From Mycolicibacterium peregrinum (GTDB taxonomy: Bacteria > Actinomycetota > Actinomycetes > Mycobacteriales > Mycobacteriaceae), in the NCBI RefSeq assembly GCF_001665785.1, contig NZ_LZSO01000012.1, positions 310,001 to 374,000 of the forward strand: 64,000 nucleotides of DNA, given 5' to 3'. The notes beneath the pieces are model-generated. The model did no database searches. It was not told where the DNA came from and saw only the letters and a program-made list of their open reading frames with translations. A program made the translations under genes and the position numbers. The first letter of the stretch is position 1. Each line of letters starts with the position of its first letter. Below are positions 1-9,477 of this stretch, in pieces.

Positions 1-615
1 GATCGGCACCACGAAACAATGCACGCCGTGGCCCTCGCCGTCCGGAGTGATCAACTGCGCGAAAACAGTTGCCACGCGGGCGGTTTCGGCGGCCCCACCG
101 ATGTAGTCCTTGCGTGCGGTGGGCGTGGGGGAGTCGATGACGAATTCCTCGGTCGCCGGGTCGTAGGTGGCGGTGGTCTCCAGCGACTGCACGTCGCTGC
201 CGTGGCCGGTTTCGGTCATCGCGAAACAACCCAATAGGTCAAGGTCGATCAGTGGTCGGACGTAGGCCTTGTGGTGGCGTTCGGTGCCCAGGTTCTCGAT
301 GGCGCCGCCGAACAGGCCCCACTGGACCCCGGCCTTGACCATCAGGGAAAGGTCGCTCATGGCCAGCATCTCGATCTGGGTGATGGCGGCGCCGACGTCG
401 CCGTTGCCGCCGTGTTCCTTGCGGAAGCCGTCCTCAGCAGCCCCGGCGGCAGCCATGATCTTGAGCTGCTCACCCACCTTGGCCCGGGCGATCACCGTGT
501 TAGGGGTGTAGTGCGGTCGGAAGATCTCGTCGGACAACCTGGCCCGCATGGCGTTTTTTACGTCGCGCCAGCGGCCGTCCAGCGCATTTCGCAGATGTTC
601 GGCAGTGGAGGTCAT
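1..615 (-). CDS. Acyl-CoA dehydrogenase/oxidase, N-terminal part (cut by window edge)
   Basis: Only the first 205 codons are present; the gene continues beyond base 1. The start is the ATG at 613-615, giving a protein that opens with MTSTAEHLRNALDGRWRDV. The last visible residues, around DYIGGAAETARVATVFAQL and then HGVHCFVVPI, are characteristic of the FAD-binding middle region of peroxisomal-type acyl-CoA oxidases and large acyl-CoA dehydrogenases, which oxidise acyl-CoA to trans-2-enoyl-CoA. The gene is divergent from the VIT-family transporter with a gap of about 96 bases. Chain-length preference, and whether it acts as oxidase or dehydrogenase, cannot be told from the fragment. Confidence 0.85.
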   Translation of the reverse strand, partial: MTSTAEHLRNALDGRWRDVKNAMRARLSDEIFRPHYTPNTVIARAKVGEQLKIMAAAGAAEDGFRKEHGGNGDVGAAITQIEMLAMSDLSLMVKAGVQWGLFGGAIENLGTERHHKAYVRPLIDLDLLGCFAMTETGHGSDVQSLETTATYDPATEEFVIDSPTPTARKDYIGGAAETARVATVFAQLITPDGEGHGVHCFVVPI

Positions 616-711
616 ATCCCGACCGTACGTGCGTGGCGGCCCGGGCGCGGCGGTTGGAACGAAGGCAAGCCTTCCTGGACAAATTTGGCCTTGCCACGGG
701 ACACTGGCGCC

Positions 712-1446
712 ATGCCGGAGTCGGTCGGTAAGTCGCTGTCTCCCACAGGCTTGCCGCATGTGAGCTATCACCGCCATGCCGATGTCACAGGTGGCTGGCT
801 CCGTGCCGCGACGTTCGGTGCGATGGACGGTCTGGTCAGTAACACCGCGTTGATCGCGGGCGTCGGGGCGAGCGCCTCGGCTCAGACCGTGGTGCTCAGC
901 GGCGTGGCCGGCCTGTTGGCCGGGGCGTTCTCGATGGCGCTCGGCGAGTACACCTCGGTGACGACCGCGAACGAGCAGGTCGATTCCGAGGTCAAGGTCG
1001 AGCGCAGATCGTTCCGCAAGAACCCGGAGGCCGAGCAGGCCGAGCTCGTGGCGATGCTTCAGGAAATGGGGATGACGCCCGAAACGGCCGTGAAAGCCAG
1101 CGAGGAGATCCACCGCGACGAGAGCCGGGCGCTGAACTTTCACCTCGTGCAGGAACTGGGTGTGCACCCGACCGAGAAGCCCTCGCCGTGGGTGGCCGGG
1201 GGCTCGTCTTTCCTGATGTTCGCGATCGGTGCGATCGTCCCGCTCATCCCGTATCTGCTCGGCTTCCAATCGTTGTGGGCCGGGCTGGCGTGCGGTGGGG
1301 TGGGTCTGTTGATCGCCGGTGCGGTGGCGGCGAAGTTCACCCGTAAGCCGGTGGCCGTCGCGGGGTTGCGGCAGCTGGTGTTCGGTGCCGTCGCGATCGC
1401 GGCGACCTACGTCGTCGGCATCTTGGTCGGGGCCGTCATCACCTGA
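712..1446 (+). CDS. VIT1/CCC1-family iron/manganese transporter
   Basis: A 244-residue membrane protein of the VIT family, which moves Fe(II)/Mn(II) out of the cytoplasm. The family hallmark GAMDGLVSN is at residues 36-44, at the start of the first membrane segment. Hydrophobic segments follow at about 46-76, 161-184, 188-207 and 222-243. Between the second and third segments lies a charged, glutamate-rich stretch (residues about 89-150) matching the cytoplasmic metal-binding region of plant VIT1. I chose the ATG at 712; the open frame extends further upstream, but that part overlaps the divergent acyl-CoA oxidase and looks non-coding. Its stop shares one base with the start of the next gene, so the two are probably co-transcribed. 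Confidence 0.87.
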   Translation: MPESVGKSLSPTGLPHVSYHRHADVTGGWLRAATFGAMDGLVSNTALIAGVGASASAQTVVLSGVAGLLAGAFSMALGEYTSVTTANEQVDSEVKVERRSFRKNPEAEQAELVAMLQEMGMTPETAVKASEEIHRDESRALNFHLVQELGVHPTEKPSPWVAGGSSFLMFAIGAIVPLIPYLLGFQSLWAGLACGGVGLLIAGAVAAKFTRKPVAVAGLRQLVFGAVAIAATYVVGILVGAVIT

Positions 1447-2507
1447 TGTTGTATCGAATCCTGGCGGCCGGGTTGCTGGTCCTGGCCGGTTGTGCGCCCG
1501 CGCGCGCCGTGGCGGATTTCGAGTTTCTCGGCCAACGGCAGATTGGTTCCGCGGCAGTATTCGATGGCACCGTCATCGGCGGACTGTCGGGAATCAGCTA
1601 TGACCCGGCCGCCGACCTGTACTACATCATCAGCGACGACCGCTCCGCCAAGAGTCCGGCGCGTTTTTACACCGCGCGGATCAACGTGTCGGACAACGGC
1701 ATCGGTGACGTGGAATTCGTCGACACCCATCCGTGGCTGGATCGTGACGGACAACCGTTCCACCCGTTGGATGTTGACGCGGCGCCAGCCGTGGTCCCTC
1801 CGGACCCCGAGGCGATCGCCTTCGATGCCGGCAGACAGCGGTTGTACTGGACCAGCGAGGGGGAGAGGCGGACCGATGGCCCCGGGGCGCCGATCCTGCT
1901 GGATCCGTGGGTGCGGTCCGCCGGACTCGACGGCAGCTTCCTCGGCGAGTTCGCGCTGCCCGAGGATCTGCGAATGTCGGCCGGCGAGCATGGCCCGCGC
2001 CGCAACAGCACACTGGAGGGGCTCACGCTGACGCCGGACGGGCGTTACCTGTGGGCGGCGATGGAGGGGCCAGGCTACGAGGACGGCCCACCGCCGGACG
2101 CGCAGCGCGGCGCATTGACCCGCGTGCTCCGCTTCAACGCGGACTCCGGGGCAGTCGACGGCCGGTACACCTACCCGCTCGATCCGGTCAGTGCCGGGCC
2201 AGGTGGCGACAACGGGTTGTCAGACCTGGTAGCACTCGACGACGGGAACTTCCTGGTGATCGAGCGTGGCTTCGGTACCCATGTGGCGGTGCGGATCTAC
2301 CGCGCGAGCCTGGTCGACGGCTCCACCGAGATGACGAAAACGTTGCTGGCCGACCTGACGGCCACGCCCGGTCTGGCGCCGCTGGACAACATCGAGGGAA
2401 TCACGTTGGGGCCCAAGCTGCCCGACGGCCGACAATCGGTGATCGCGGTCAGCGACGACAATTTCTCACCCACCCAGGTGACACAGTTCTTGCTGTTCGC
2501 GCTGTGA
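1446..2507 (+). CDS. Esterase-like/phytase-like secreted lipoprotein
   Basis: A 353-residue protein with a lipoprotein signal (MLYRILAAGLLVLAGC, lipid-modified Cys at residue 16), so it should be anchored to the outer face of the membrane. The body has the pattern of the esterase-like activity of phytase domain (PF13449): LSGISYDPAADLYYIISDDRS near the start, then PDPEAIAFD, LEGLTLTPDGRYLWAAMEG, and a final DNIEGITLGPKLPDGRQSVIAVSDDNF, suggesting a beta-propeller. The substrate is unknown; phytase activity is not assured in this family. The start overlaps the stop of the VIT gene by one base, implying translational coupling. Confidence 0.8.
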   Translation: MLYRILAAGLLVLAGCAPARAVADFEFLGQRQIGSAAVFDGTVIGGLSGISYDPAADLYYIISDDRSAKSPARFYTARINVSDNGIGDVEFVDTHPWLDRDGQPFHPLDVDAAPAVVPPDPEAIAFDAGRQRLYWTSEGERRTDGPGAPILLDPWVRSAGLDGSFLGEFALPEDLRMSAGEHGPRRNSTLEGLTLTPDGRYLWAAMEGPGYEDGPPPDAQRGALTRVLRFNADSGAVDGRYTYPLDPVSAGPGGDNGLSDLVALDDGNFLVIERGFGTHVAVRIYRASLVDGSTEMTKTLLADLTATPGLAPLDNIEGITLGPKLPDGRQSVIAVSDDNFSPTQVTQFLLFAL

Positions 2508-2534
2508 GAATTCGCGTGCTGGGGGACCTCGGGT

Positions 2535-3023
2535 GTGCTGGATGATTGTTTGGTGAGCGTCGAGTGGTTTGCAGTTTTCCCGACCGACCCGCAATGGGTT
2601 CCCAGCCAGGATCGCGAGGATGCTGCGCGTGCGGTGTTCGAGGTGCTCATGGGCGCTGATATCGAAGTCAAGGTGAACCGGCCCGGCCGGGTGGTGTTGG
2701 AAGACGCCGGTGAGTGCATCGAAACGATCGGTTGCCCGGCATGTGGGACCTTGGTGGGGGAGAACCCGAAAGCCATGGATTGGTGGGTGGCTCAGCTGGA
2801 CAGAGTCTGGACCGACAGCGGCGGGTTCTGGCCGCTGGATGTGACGATGCCGTGTTGTGGTGTTCAGACTTCTTTGGACGATCTGGTCTATGACGCGCCC
2901 CAGGGCTTCGCGTCCTGGTCGGTCGCGGCACGAAATCCGGTGTACGCAATGGGCGAGGAAATGCTCGCACTGGTTGGTGCGGCGCTCGGGCATCCGGTTC
3001 GTTGGGCGCATCGGCATACCTGA
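2535..3023 (+). CDS. Hypothetical protein with CPAC and CC cysteine pairs
   Basis: A 162-residue protein that I do not recognise. It contains a CPAC pair at about residue 64 and a CCG pair at about residue 108 (GCPACGTLVGENPKAM and TMPCCGVQTSLDD), together able to form a four-cysteine zinc site. It is rich in Trp and acidic residues and has no signal peptide or membrane segment. Translation may begin at the GTG at 2535 or the GTG at 2553; neither has a strong ribosome site. It follows the lipoprotein gene by 27 bases and may be the third member of that operon. Its 3' end faces the DUF1275 gene. Confidence 0.55.
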   Translation: MLDDCLVSVEWFAVFPTDPQWVPSQDREDAARAVFEVLMGADIEVKVNRPGRVVLEDAGECIETIGCPACGTLVGENPKAMDWWVAQLDRVWTDSGGFWPLDVTMPCCGVQTSLDDLVYDAPQGFASWSVAARNPVYAMGEEMLALVGAALGHPVRWAHRHT

Positions 3024-3103
3024 TCGTGTGCCTACCGCGACGGCGGTCCGGATCCGCTTTTCCGCCACAGCGTTTCGAACGTGAAGCAGTGGCGCAAGAA
3101 CCA

Positions 3104-3781
3104 CTACTTCAACAACGCGTGGCGGTCGAAGTAGAAATAGGTGTAGCTCGCCGTGACGGCACAGATGAGGGTGGCTACCAGCAGCATCTGCGATCCGCTC
3201 ACCACCACGCTGATGAAGCCACCGATGATCGCACCACCGGCGAATCCGGCCCACAGCAGGAAGTACCCCAGCCAATCGCTCAGCTGGCCTCCACTGATGT
3301 GGCGTTCTATGCCCTGGCCCATCTTCACGAGCGTCCCGGTTACGTAACTCAGCGGGATGGACACTTCGCCGTCCTTCACGAACGACGTATTCAGGGCGCC
3401 GATCCCGAAGGCTACGAACAGGATTGGGACGTACGGAACATCGCGGGCCGTCCAGCCGCGCTCGACGAGGTCGACGACGGTGGACACCACCAGCGCAAGC
3501 GTCGTCAGCACCGTAGCGCCGTGGGGATGATTGACCCAGAGGTGCCTGCGGCACAACGATGCGATCACCACTCCGGCGACGAAGGACAGCAACAGCAGCG
3601 CGGCACCGATCGCCAGCCACTCCTCACCCTGGAACATGCCGAGGAAGGCCCGCTCGGTGTTGCCCGTCATGAAGGTGACGAAGTACCCCGCGGAATGGGT
3701 GAACGCCGCGGCGCCCAGTACTCCGGCGAGGCCGGCCAGAATCCACGACAACCGGGCCTCGCCGTCGAGCTGCTGCGACAT
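3104..3781 (-). CDS. DUF1275 (YoaK) family membrane protein
   Basis: A 225-residue integral membrane protein of the YoaK/DUF1275 family. The N-terminus carries the family signature AAAFTHSAGYFVTFMTGNTE, and SFVKDGEVSIPLSYVTGTLVKMG in the middle matches the second conserved block. About six membrane segments can be counted. The molecular function of the family is unknown; a transport role is often suggested. It lies 52 bases downstream of the MFS gene on the same strand and could be co-transcribed with it and with marR. Confidence 0.82.
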   Translation of the reverse strand: MSQQLDGEARLSWILAGLAGVLGAAAFTHSAGYFVTFMTGNTERAFLGMFQGEEWLAIGAALLLLSFVAGVVIASLCRRHLWVNHPHGATVLTTLALVVSTVVDLVERGWTARDVPYVPILFVAFGIGALNTSFVKDGEVSIPLSYVTGTLVKMGQGIERHISGGQLSDWLGYFLLWAGFAGGAIIGGFISVVVSGSQMLLVATLICAVTASYTYFYFDRHALLK

Positions 3782-3832
3782 CCACCCATTGTGAGGAGCT
3801 TTGCTGACCTCGGGGCGGATTTCGCCGCTGTG

Positions 3833-5044
3833 TCAGCTGTCGCTGCCGACGGTGACCGCAGTGGCCTCGTCGGTGAGCTCGTCGAGTTCTTCCTCCTCGA
3901 CGTCGATCCCGGCCAGGTGCGGACGCGTCAGGAACAGCACACCGGCTCCCGCCAGGACGGCCCCCGCGCCCACCCAGTACGGCAGGTGGACGCTGACCTG
4001 TTCGCCGAGAACCCCGGCCAGCCACGGAGCGACGGCAGCCCCGCCGAAGCGCAGGAAGCTGTAGGCCGCTGAGGCCACGCCGCGTTCGACCGGGGCGGCC
4101 TTCATCACGGTCTCGGTGATCAGTGTGTTGTTGATGCCGATGAACAGACCGGCGATCACGACACCGGAGGCCAGCACGGTCTTGGAGTCCGTCCACACCG
4201 CCATCACGGCAAGCACCGCGGTGAAGGCGATCAGATTCAGGATGAGCACCCGGACGGTGCCGAAACGGTGCTGCAGCCGTGGTGCGACCACGACCGAGGT
4301 GAACGCCAACGCCAGACCCCAGCCGAAGAAGATCAGCCCGATCTGGTGAGCGGTCATGTCCAGCGGGAAGGGCGTGAAGGCCAGCAGGGTGAAGAAGCCG
4401 AAGTTGTACAGCAGTGCGGTGATCGCGACACCGAGCAGTCCGCGGTGGCGCAGTGCGCGGAACGGGTCGGCCAGCGTGGTGGCGCGTTCGGCCCGCGGGG
4501 TGGCCGGCAGCAGGAACGCCGTGATCACCAGGGCGAAGGCCATCAGGGCCGAGACACCGAAGAAGGGGCCGCGCCAGGAGATCGAGCCGAGGACTCCGCC
4601 CACCAGTGGGCCGATCGCGATGCCCAGGCCGAGTGCTGCCTCGTACAGGATGATGGCCTGCGCGACAGAGCCTTTCGCGGAGTTGACGATGGTGGCGAGT
4701 GCGGTCGCGATGAACAGTGCGTTACCGAGCCCCCATACTGCGCGCCAGCCCACGATCTGCATCACGGTGTCGCTCATTCCGGCCAGACCGGCACCGGCGA
4801 TGATGATCACCAGGCCGAGCAGCAGCGTGCGCTTGGGACCGATGCGGCTGGACACCACACCTGTGATCAGCATCGCCACGCCCATCACCGCCATATAGCT
4901 GGTGAACAGCAACGACACCTGCGACGCCGAGGCGTTGAGGTTGTCGGCGATCGGTTTGAGGATGGGATCGACCAGTCCGATGCCCATGAAGGCGACGACG
5001 GAGGCGAAAGCGACGGCCCATACGGCCTTGGGTTGGCGCCACAT
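3833..5044 (-). CDS. MFS transporter (drug/metabolite exporter type)
   Basis: A 403-residue major facilitator with about 12 hydrophobic segments. It starts with a short basic leader and a first membrane helix ending GLVDPILKPIADNL, typical of DHA1-type multidrug exporters. The loop between helices 2 and 3 reads VVSSRIGPKRTLLLG, the MFS motif A region. The C-terminal tail is strongly acidic (about residues 379-395). It lies 18 bases downstream of a marR gene on the same strand, a common arrangement for an exporter repressed by its own MarR sensor. The substrate is unknown. Confidence 0.87.
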   Translation of the reverse strand: MWRQPKAVWAVAFASVVAFMGIGLVDPILKPIADNLNASASQVSLLFTSYMAVMGVAMLITGVVSSRIGPKRTLLLGLVIIIAGAGLAGMSDTVMQIVGWRAVWGLGNALFIATALATIVNSAKGSVAQAIILYEAALGLGIAIGPLVGGVLGSISWRGPFFGVSALMAFALVITAFLLPATPRAERATTLADPFRALRHRGLLGVAITALLYNFGFFTLLAFTPFPLDMTAHQIGLIFFGWGLALAFTSVVVAPRLQHRFGTVRVLILNLIAFTAVLAVMAVWTDSKTVLASGVVIAGLFIGINNTLITETVMKAAPVERGVASAAYSFLRFGGAAVAPWLAGVLGEQVSVHLPYWVGAGAVLAGAGVLFLTRPHLAGIDVEEEELDELTDEATAVTVGSDS

Positions 5045-5062
5045 CAGGGCGTTGACTCCTAA

Positions 5063-5539
5063 CTAGTTCTTGTGCGACAGCGGGTGCTCGTCGACGTCGG
5101 TGAGCAGCCGGCGGATGATGCCGACGGAGGCGGCCAGCGTCCGGCGCTCCTCTGCGGTGAGCCGCTCGAGCCTCGGGTTGATCGCCGCGGCGCGGTCCGC
5201 CCTGGCTTGCTCCAGGGTCTGCCGCCCCTGTTCGGTGATCCGGATCAGCACGGCGCGGGCATCACCGGGGTCGGTGGTGCGCGACACCAGTCCGGCATCT
5301 TCGAGACGGCGAACCTGGGTGGTCATGGTCGGCTGCGAACAGTGGTCGAGGTAGGCGAGATCGGAGATGCGGGCCTCGCCCTGATCCTCGATCGTCGACA
5401 GCAACCGGGCCTGGGCCCAGGGGAGCGGCAGACGGGTGCGTTGGGTGGCCAGCCGGTTCAACCGGGCGACGACCGACAGCAGGTCGGCGCCAAGCTCGGT
5501 TTGATCGGTTACCGTGACATCCTCGGTCGGGGTCGGCAT
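5063..5539 (-). CDS. MarR-family transcriptional regulator
   Basis: A 158-residue winged-helix regulator. The central part LPWAQARLLSTIEDQGEARI leads into the recognition helix around CSQPTMTTQVRRLEDAGLV, and the wing is RTTDPGDARAVLIRITEQG; this is the standard MarR layout. I chose the ATG at 5537-5539 (MPTPTED) rather than a longer frame because a perfect inverted repeat (5551-5569) lies directly upstream. The gene precedes the MFS exporter on the same strand and is divergent from the ECF transporter operon. M. tuberculosis Rv2327 beside Rv2326c/Rv2325c has a similar arrangement as far as I recall. The ligand is unknown. Confidence 0.85.
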   Translation of the reverse strand: MPTPTEDVTVTDQTELGADLLSVVARLNRLATQRTRLPLPWAQARLLSTIEDQGEARISDLAYLDHCSQPTMTTQVRRLEDAGLVSRTTDPGDARAVLIRITEQGRQTLEQARADRAAAINPRLERLTAEERRTLAASVGIIRRLLTDVDEHPLSHKN

Positions 5540-5550
5540 ACAACCATATT

Positions 5551-5569
5551 TACATAGATTTGCTATGTA
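5551..5569. promoter_or_regulatory. Inverted repeat, probable MarR operator
   Basis: The sequence TACATAG-ATTTG-CTATGTA is a perfect dyad with 7-bp arms and a 5-bp spacer. It sits 12 bases upstream of the marR start and about 76 bases upstream of the ECF transporter start. MarR dimers usually bind such AT-rich dyads over or next to their own promoter, so autoregulation with possible control of the divergent transporter is likely. The binding itself is inference. Confidence 0.65.
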
Positions 5570-5644
5570 GTCTACCTGCTCGGCGTGCGCTCGCTCACAC
5601 AACGGGCGGCCGACGCCGGTGATCGCGGCTGGCAGAATCGAACG

Positions 5645-7693
5645 ATGACCGCGATACCACCGGCGACGACGCCTCGGCGCGGCCTCACTCCCGGCGAGCT
5701 TGCGCAGGCTGCGGTGATGGCTGCGCTGTGTGCGGCCACCGCGATCATCGCCGTGGTGGTGCCGTTCGCGGCAGGCCTTTCGGTGTTGGGCACCGTGCCG
5801 ATGGGCCTGCTGGCCTACCGCTACCGACTGCGCGTGCTCCTCGCGGCAACTGTCGCAGCCGGCACGATCGCATTCCTGATCGCGGGCATGGGCGGCCTGA
5901 TGACCGTCGTCGACTGTGCCTACATCGGCGGGTTGACCGGTGTGGTCAAGCGCCGGGGGCGCGGCACCGCCACGGCATTCGGGGCTTCCATCGTGGCCGG
6001 GGCGGTATTCGGGGCGGCCGCCATCGTCGCACTGTCGGTGCTGTCACGGCTACGCAATCTGGTCTTCGACTCGTTGACCGCCAGCGTCGAGGGCATGGCC
6101 AAGGTGCTGGAACGCATCCCGGTGCTCGACGTGATCGCCGAACCACTCAGGACCACCGTCGCCACCCTGATCGACTACTGGCCGCTGCTGATGCTGGTGC
6201 TGGGCATCTTCACCATCACCTCGATCAGCATGGTCGGCTGGTGGGCGCTTTCGCGGATTCTGGCGCGGCTGCTGGGCGTGCCCGACGTGCACAAACTCGA
6301 CGCCGACATCGACGCTGACGACTCTGCCGTGATCGCACCGGTTCCGGCCCGGCTGACCGACGTACGGTTCCGCTATCCGGGGATCGATCACGACGCCTTG
6401 GGCCCGGTGTCCATGGAACTGCAACCCGGTGAGCATGTCGCGGTGACCGGGCCGAACGGCTCGGGCAAGACGACCCTCATGCTCATGTTGGCCGGTCGCC
6501 AACCCACTTCGGGCAGCATCGAGCGGGCCGGTGCCGTGGGACTGGGCCGCATCGGCGGCACCGCCGTGGTGATGCAGCACCCCGAGAGCCAGGTACTGGG
6601 CACCCGGGTGGCCGACGACGTGGTGTGGGGATTGCCGGTCGGCGCCACCGCCGACGTCGAGCGACTGCTGTCCGAAGTCGGGCTCGACGGGCTGGCCGAA
6701 CGCGACACCGGGGGATTGTCCGGTGGCGAATTGCAACGCCTGGCCGTGGCCGCGGCGCTGGCCCGAGAGCCCTCACTGCTGATCGCCGACGAGGTCACCA
6801 GCATGGTCGACCAGCAGGGCCGTGACACCTTGATGAATGTGTTGTCCGGGCTGACCGATCATCACGACATGTCGCTGGTGCACATCACCCACTACAACGA
6901 CGAGGCCGATTCTGCCGACCGCTCGGTGCAACTCAGCGGCAACGGCGGCACCGCCGACAACACAGACATGGTGCAGACCTCCGCGGTGCCCGTCAGCGAC
7001 GCGGCCGCCACGCACCATGGCGCGCCGGTACTCGAACTGACCGGCGTCGGGCACGAGTACGCCAGCGGAACACCTTGGGCAAAAACGGCTTTGCGCGACA
7101 TCACCTTTACCGTCAACGAGGGTGACGGGGTGCTGGTGCACGGTCTGAACGGCTCGGGCAAATCGACCCTGGCCTGGATCATGGCCGGGCTGACCGTCCC
7201 GACGTATGGTGCCTGCCTGCTCGACGGGGCACCGGTGGCGCAGCAGGTCGGTGCGGTGGCGATCTCGTTCCAGGCCGCCCGCCTGCAGTTGATGCGCAGC
7301 ACCGTCGGCCGTGAAATCGCCTCGGCCGCAGGCTTCTCCCGGCACGAGACCGACCGGATTACAGCCGCGCTGGAAATGGTCGGACTGGACGCGGCGCTGG
7401 CCCAGCGGCGCATCGACCAACTCTCGGGCGGTCAGATGCGTCGCGTCGTACTGGCCGGATTGCTGGCCCGGTCGCCGCGTGCGCTGATCCTCGACGAGCC
7501 GCTGGCCGGACTCGACGCCGCCAGCCAGCGGGGCTTGTTGCGATTGCTGGAGGACCTGCGGCGTAACAACGGACTCACCGTCGTCGTCATCTCCCACGAC
7601 TTCACGGGCCTGGAGAATCTCTGCCCGCGCACCCTGCATCTGCACCATGGCGAGCTGGCCCTTGCTCCGACGACTGCCGGAGGCGCGCGATGA
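5645..7693 (+). CDS. ECF transporter: membrane S-type domain fused to two EcfA ATPases
   Basis: A 682-residue fusion protein. Residues about 15-215 are hydrophobic with about six membrane segments, resembling a substrate-binding S component (DUF2232-like). Two ABC ATPase domains follow. The first has Walker A GPNGSGKT at 269-276 and signature LSGGELQR at 358-365. The second has Walker A GLNGSGKS at 500-507 and signature LSGGQMRR at 593-600, with Walker [12 protein letters not shown] after it. The ATG at 5645 was preferred over an in-frame start 60 bases upstream. The stop overlaps ecfT by four bases. Family and order match M. tuberculosis Rv2326c/Rv2325c. The transported vitamin, metal or other micronutrient is unknown. 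Confidence 0.88.
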   Translation: MTAIPPATTPRRGLTPGELAQAAVMAALCAATAIIAVVVPFAAGLSVLGTVPMGLLAYRYRLRVLLAATVAAGTIAFLIAGMGGLMTVVDCAYIGGLTGVVKRRGRGTATAFGASIVAGAVFGAAAIVALSVLSRLRNLVFDSLTASVEGMAKVLERIPVLDVIAEPLRTTVATLIDYWPLLMLVLGIFTITSISMVGWWALSRILARLLGVPDVHKLDADIDADDSAVIAPVPARLTDVRFRYPGIDHDALGPVSMELQPGEHVAVTGPNGSGKTTLMLMLAGRQPTSGSIERAGAVGLGRIGGTAVVMQHPESQVLGTRVADDVVWGLPVGATADVERLLSEVGLDGLAERDTGGLSGGELQRLAVAAALAREPSLLIADEVTSMVDQQGRDTLMNVLSGLTDHHDMSLVHITHYNDEADSADRSVQLSGNGGTADNTDMVQTSAVPVSDAAATHHGAPVLELTGVGHEYASGTPWAKTALRDITFTVNEGDGVLVHGLNGSGKSTLAWIMAGLTVPTYGACLLDGAPVAQQVGAVAISFQAARLQLMRSTVGREIASAAGFSRHETDRITAALEMVGLDAALAQRRIDQLSGGQMRRVVLAGLLARSPRALILDEPLAGLDAASQRGLLRLLEDLRRNNGLTVVVISHDFTGLENLCPRTLHLHHGELALAPTTAGGAR

Positions 7694-8532
7694 CCGCTCC
7701 GACGCGAGGACAACGCAAACCGGTCGTGCTGTTGCGTCCGGTCCCCGGCGACACCGTCATCCATCGGCTGTGGGCCGGAACCAAACTGCTCTCCGTGGCG
7801 GGCATCGGTGTGCTGCTGACGTTCTATCCCGGCTGGGTACCCATCGGCGCCGTCGCCGTACTGGTCCTGGTGACCGCGCGACTGGCCCACATTCCACGCG
7901 GGGCGCTGCCCTCGATCCCGTTCTTCCTGTGGATCCTGCTGGTGTTGGGCGGGGCACTCGCCGCGTTGGCCGGCGGATCCCCGTTCATCGACATCGGTTC
8001 GGTGCAGATCGGTCTGGGCGGCTTGCTCAACTACCTGCGCATCACCGCGCTGGCGATCGTGCTACTGGGTCTGGGCGCATTGGTTTCCTGGACGACGAAT
8101 GTCGCCGACGTCGCCCCGGCGGTGGCCACCCTGGGTCGTCCGCTGCGCGTACTGCGCGTCCCGGTGCACGACTGGGCGGTGACGATTGCATTGGCGCTGC
8201 GGGCTTTCCCGATGTTGATCGACGAGTTCCGCACCTTGTATGCGGCGCACCGGTTGCGTCCGGTCGAGCCCGCGGAGACGTTCCGGGCGCGACGTCGACA
8301 GCGGGTGGCGAATCTGGTCGATCTGTTGGCCGCAGCGGTCACCGTGGCGCTGCGCCGCGGCGACGAGATGGGTGATGCCATCACCGCACGCGGCGGCGCC
8401 GGTCAGATCTCGGCCGCGCCGTCAGGTCCCCGGGCGCGCGACTGGATCGCCTTCGCCATCCTCGTTCTGGTCTGCGGCACTGCCTTGGCCCTGGAGCTCA
8501 CCGTCCTGCCGACCAGCTTCCCGCGGCGTTGA
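7690..8532 (+). CDS. EcfT-type energy-coupling transmembrane protein
   Basis: A 280-residue membrane protein of the CbiQ/EcfT family. It starts with [21 protein letters not shown], the usual EcfT opening. The cytoplasmic coupling segments ending in short Ala-Arg-Gly-like motifs appear as TLYAAHRLR and [11 protein letters not shown]. The gene overlaps the fused ATPase gene by four bases (ATGA), so the two products should form one transporter. The final 37 codons overlap, in antisense, the 3' end of the DUF4349 gene. Confidence 0.87.
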   Translation: MTAPTRGQRKPVVLLRPVPGDTVIHRLWAGTKLLSVAGIGVLLTFYPGWVPIGAVAVLVLVTARLAHIPRGALPSIPFFLWILLVLGGALAALAGGSPFIDIGSVQIGLGGLLNYLRITALAIVLLGLGALVSWTTNVADVAPAVATLGRPLRVLRVPVHDWAVTIALALRAFPMLIDEFRTLYAAHRLRPVEPAETFRARRRQRVANLVDLLAAAVTVALRRGDEMGDAITARGGAGQISAAPSGPRARDWIAFAILVLVCGTALALELTVLPTSFPRR

Positions 8533-9423
8533 CCGCTGCCCGGCCCGCGGCCGGGTCAGCCGAATGACGGTGTAGATGACGGCGGCAGCGATGACGACGA
8601 CCGCCAGCCACGGCAGCAGCAGGCCGAACAACATCACGAGCCCGGAGGCCGCTGACACCAGGCCGTGCCAACCACGCTCGACCTGGCCCCAGAACCCCTG
8701 ATACTGCGGGGCCGGGCCGCCGATCTGCTCGGCGGTGATGTCGAGATTGACGGTGCTGTAGTCGATCTGGTCGCCGAGCTGGGTGCGCTGTGCCCGCAGG
8801 CTGTCCAGGTCGGCCTGGCGCTGGGACAAGGCGCCCTCGGCCTTGATCAATGCCTCGGGGTCCTTGGCGTCGCGCATGATCCCGAGCAGTCGGTCCACCG
8901 AAGTCTGCAGCGCCTTGATACGGGCGTCGAGATCGACGCGCTGCGAGGTCACGTCGTCGGAGCGGACCTCGACGGTCTGCACCGTGCCGAGCTTCTTGAA
9001 CTCGTCGAGGGTGCCCTCCAGTTCGGCGGCCGGGACCCGTAGCGCCAGTGAGATGCGCGCGCGGCCGGAACTGGAGCCGGCGTCTTCGGAGCGGCTGTCG
9101 ACCCGGCCGCCGGCATCGGTGGCCAGAGATACGGCTTTGTCGGCCACTGCGGCCGGGTTGCCCGTGGTGATCGACATCGACGCGGTCTTGACGATGTCCC
9201 GCTTGACGTCGGTGGGAATCGGGGCTTCCTTCAGCCCTGCACCGCTTTCCGGCACCGGTGCGGGTGCGGCTGGGGCGAACCCGGCATCGCTCTGTGTGGC
9301 CGCCGGTGCCGAGGAATTGGGCGAGTGACCGGCCGCGCAGGCCGGCGCGACGGCCAACATGGCCGCGGCAAACAGTGCCACCGTCATGCGGCGGTGACGG
9401 GATCCGCTGGTTTGCTTGCGCAT
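8422..9423 (-). CDS. DUF4349-domain membrane-anchored lipoprotein
   Basis: A 333-residue protein with an N-terminal export signal and a lipobox-like cysteine (AVAPACAAG, Cys about residue 29). A Ser/Ala/Pro-rich linker precedes the DUF4349 domain: [22 protein letters not shown], then a coiled-coil-prone stretch [23 protein letters not shown] to [22 protein letters not shown]-terminal membrane helix ([26 protein letters not shown]) and a charged tail follow. The cellular role is unknown. The tail overlaps ecfT by 111 bases on the opposite strand; a downstream stop is the only sign of where the frame ends, so the last 37 residues are the least certain part. Confidence 0.8.
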   Translation of the reverse strand: MRKQTSGSRHRRMTVALFAAAMLAVAPACAAGHSPNSSAPAATQSDAGFAPAAPAPVPESGAGLKEAPIPTDVKRDIVKTASMSITTGNPAAVADKAVSLATDAGGRVDSRSEDAGSSSGRARISLALRVPAAELEGTLDEFKKLGTVQTVEVRSDDVTSQRVDLDARIKALQTSVDRLLGIMRDAKDPEALIKAEGALSQRQADLDSLRAQRTQLGDQIDYSTVNLDITAEQIGGPAPQYQGFWGQVERGWHGLVSAASGLVMLFGLLLPWLAVVVIAAAVIYTVIRLTRPRAGQRSTPREAGRQDGELQGQGSAADQNEDGEGDPVARPGT

Positions 9424-9477
9424 CAGCCCAATGTAAGCGACAGGCCGGCGTTCACGGGCGGCAAATATTCCGGAGGT

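Noticed and set aside
3002..4072. Plus-strand frame of 356 codons over the DUF1275 and MFS genes
   Set aside because: Mirror frame of two real membrane proteins; no domain or ribosome site.
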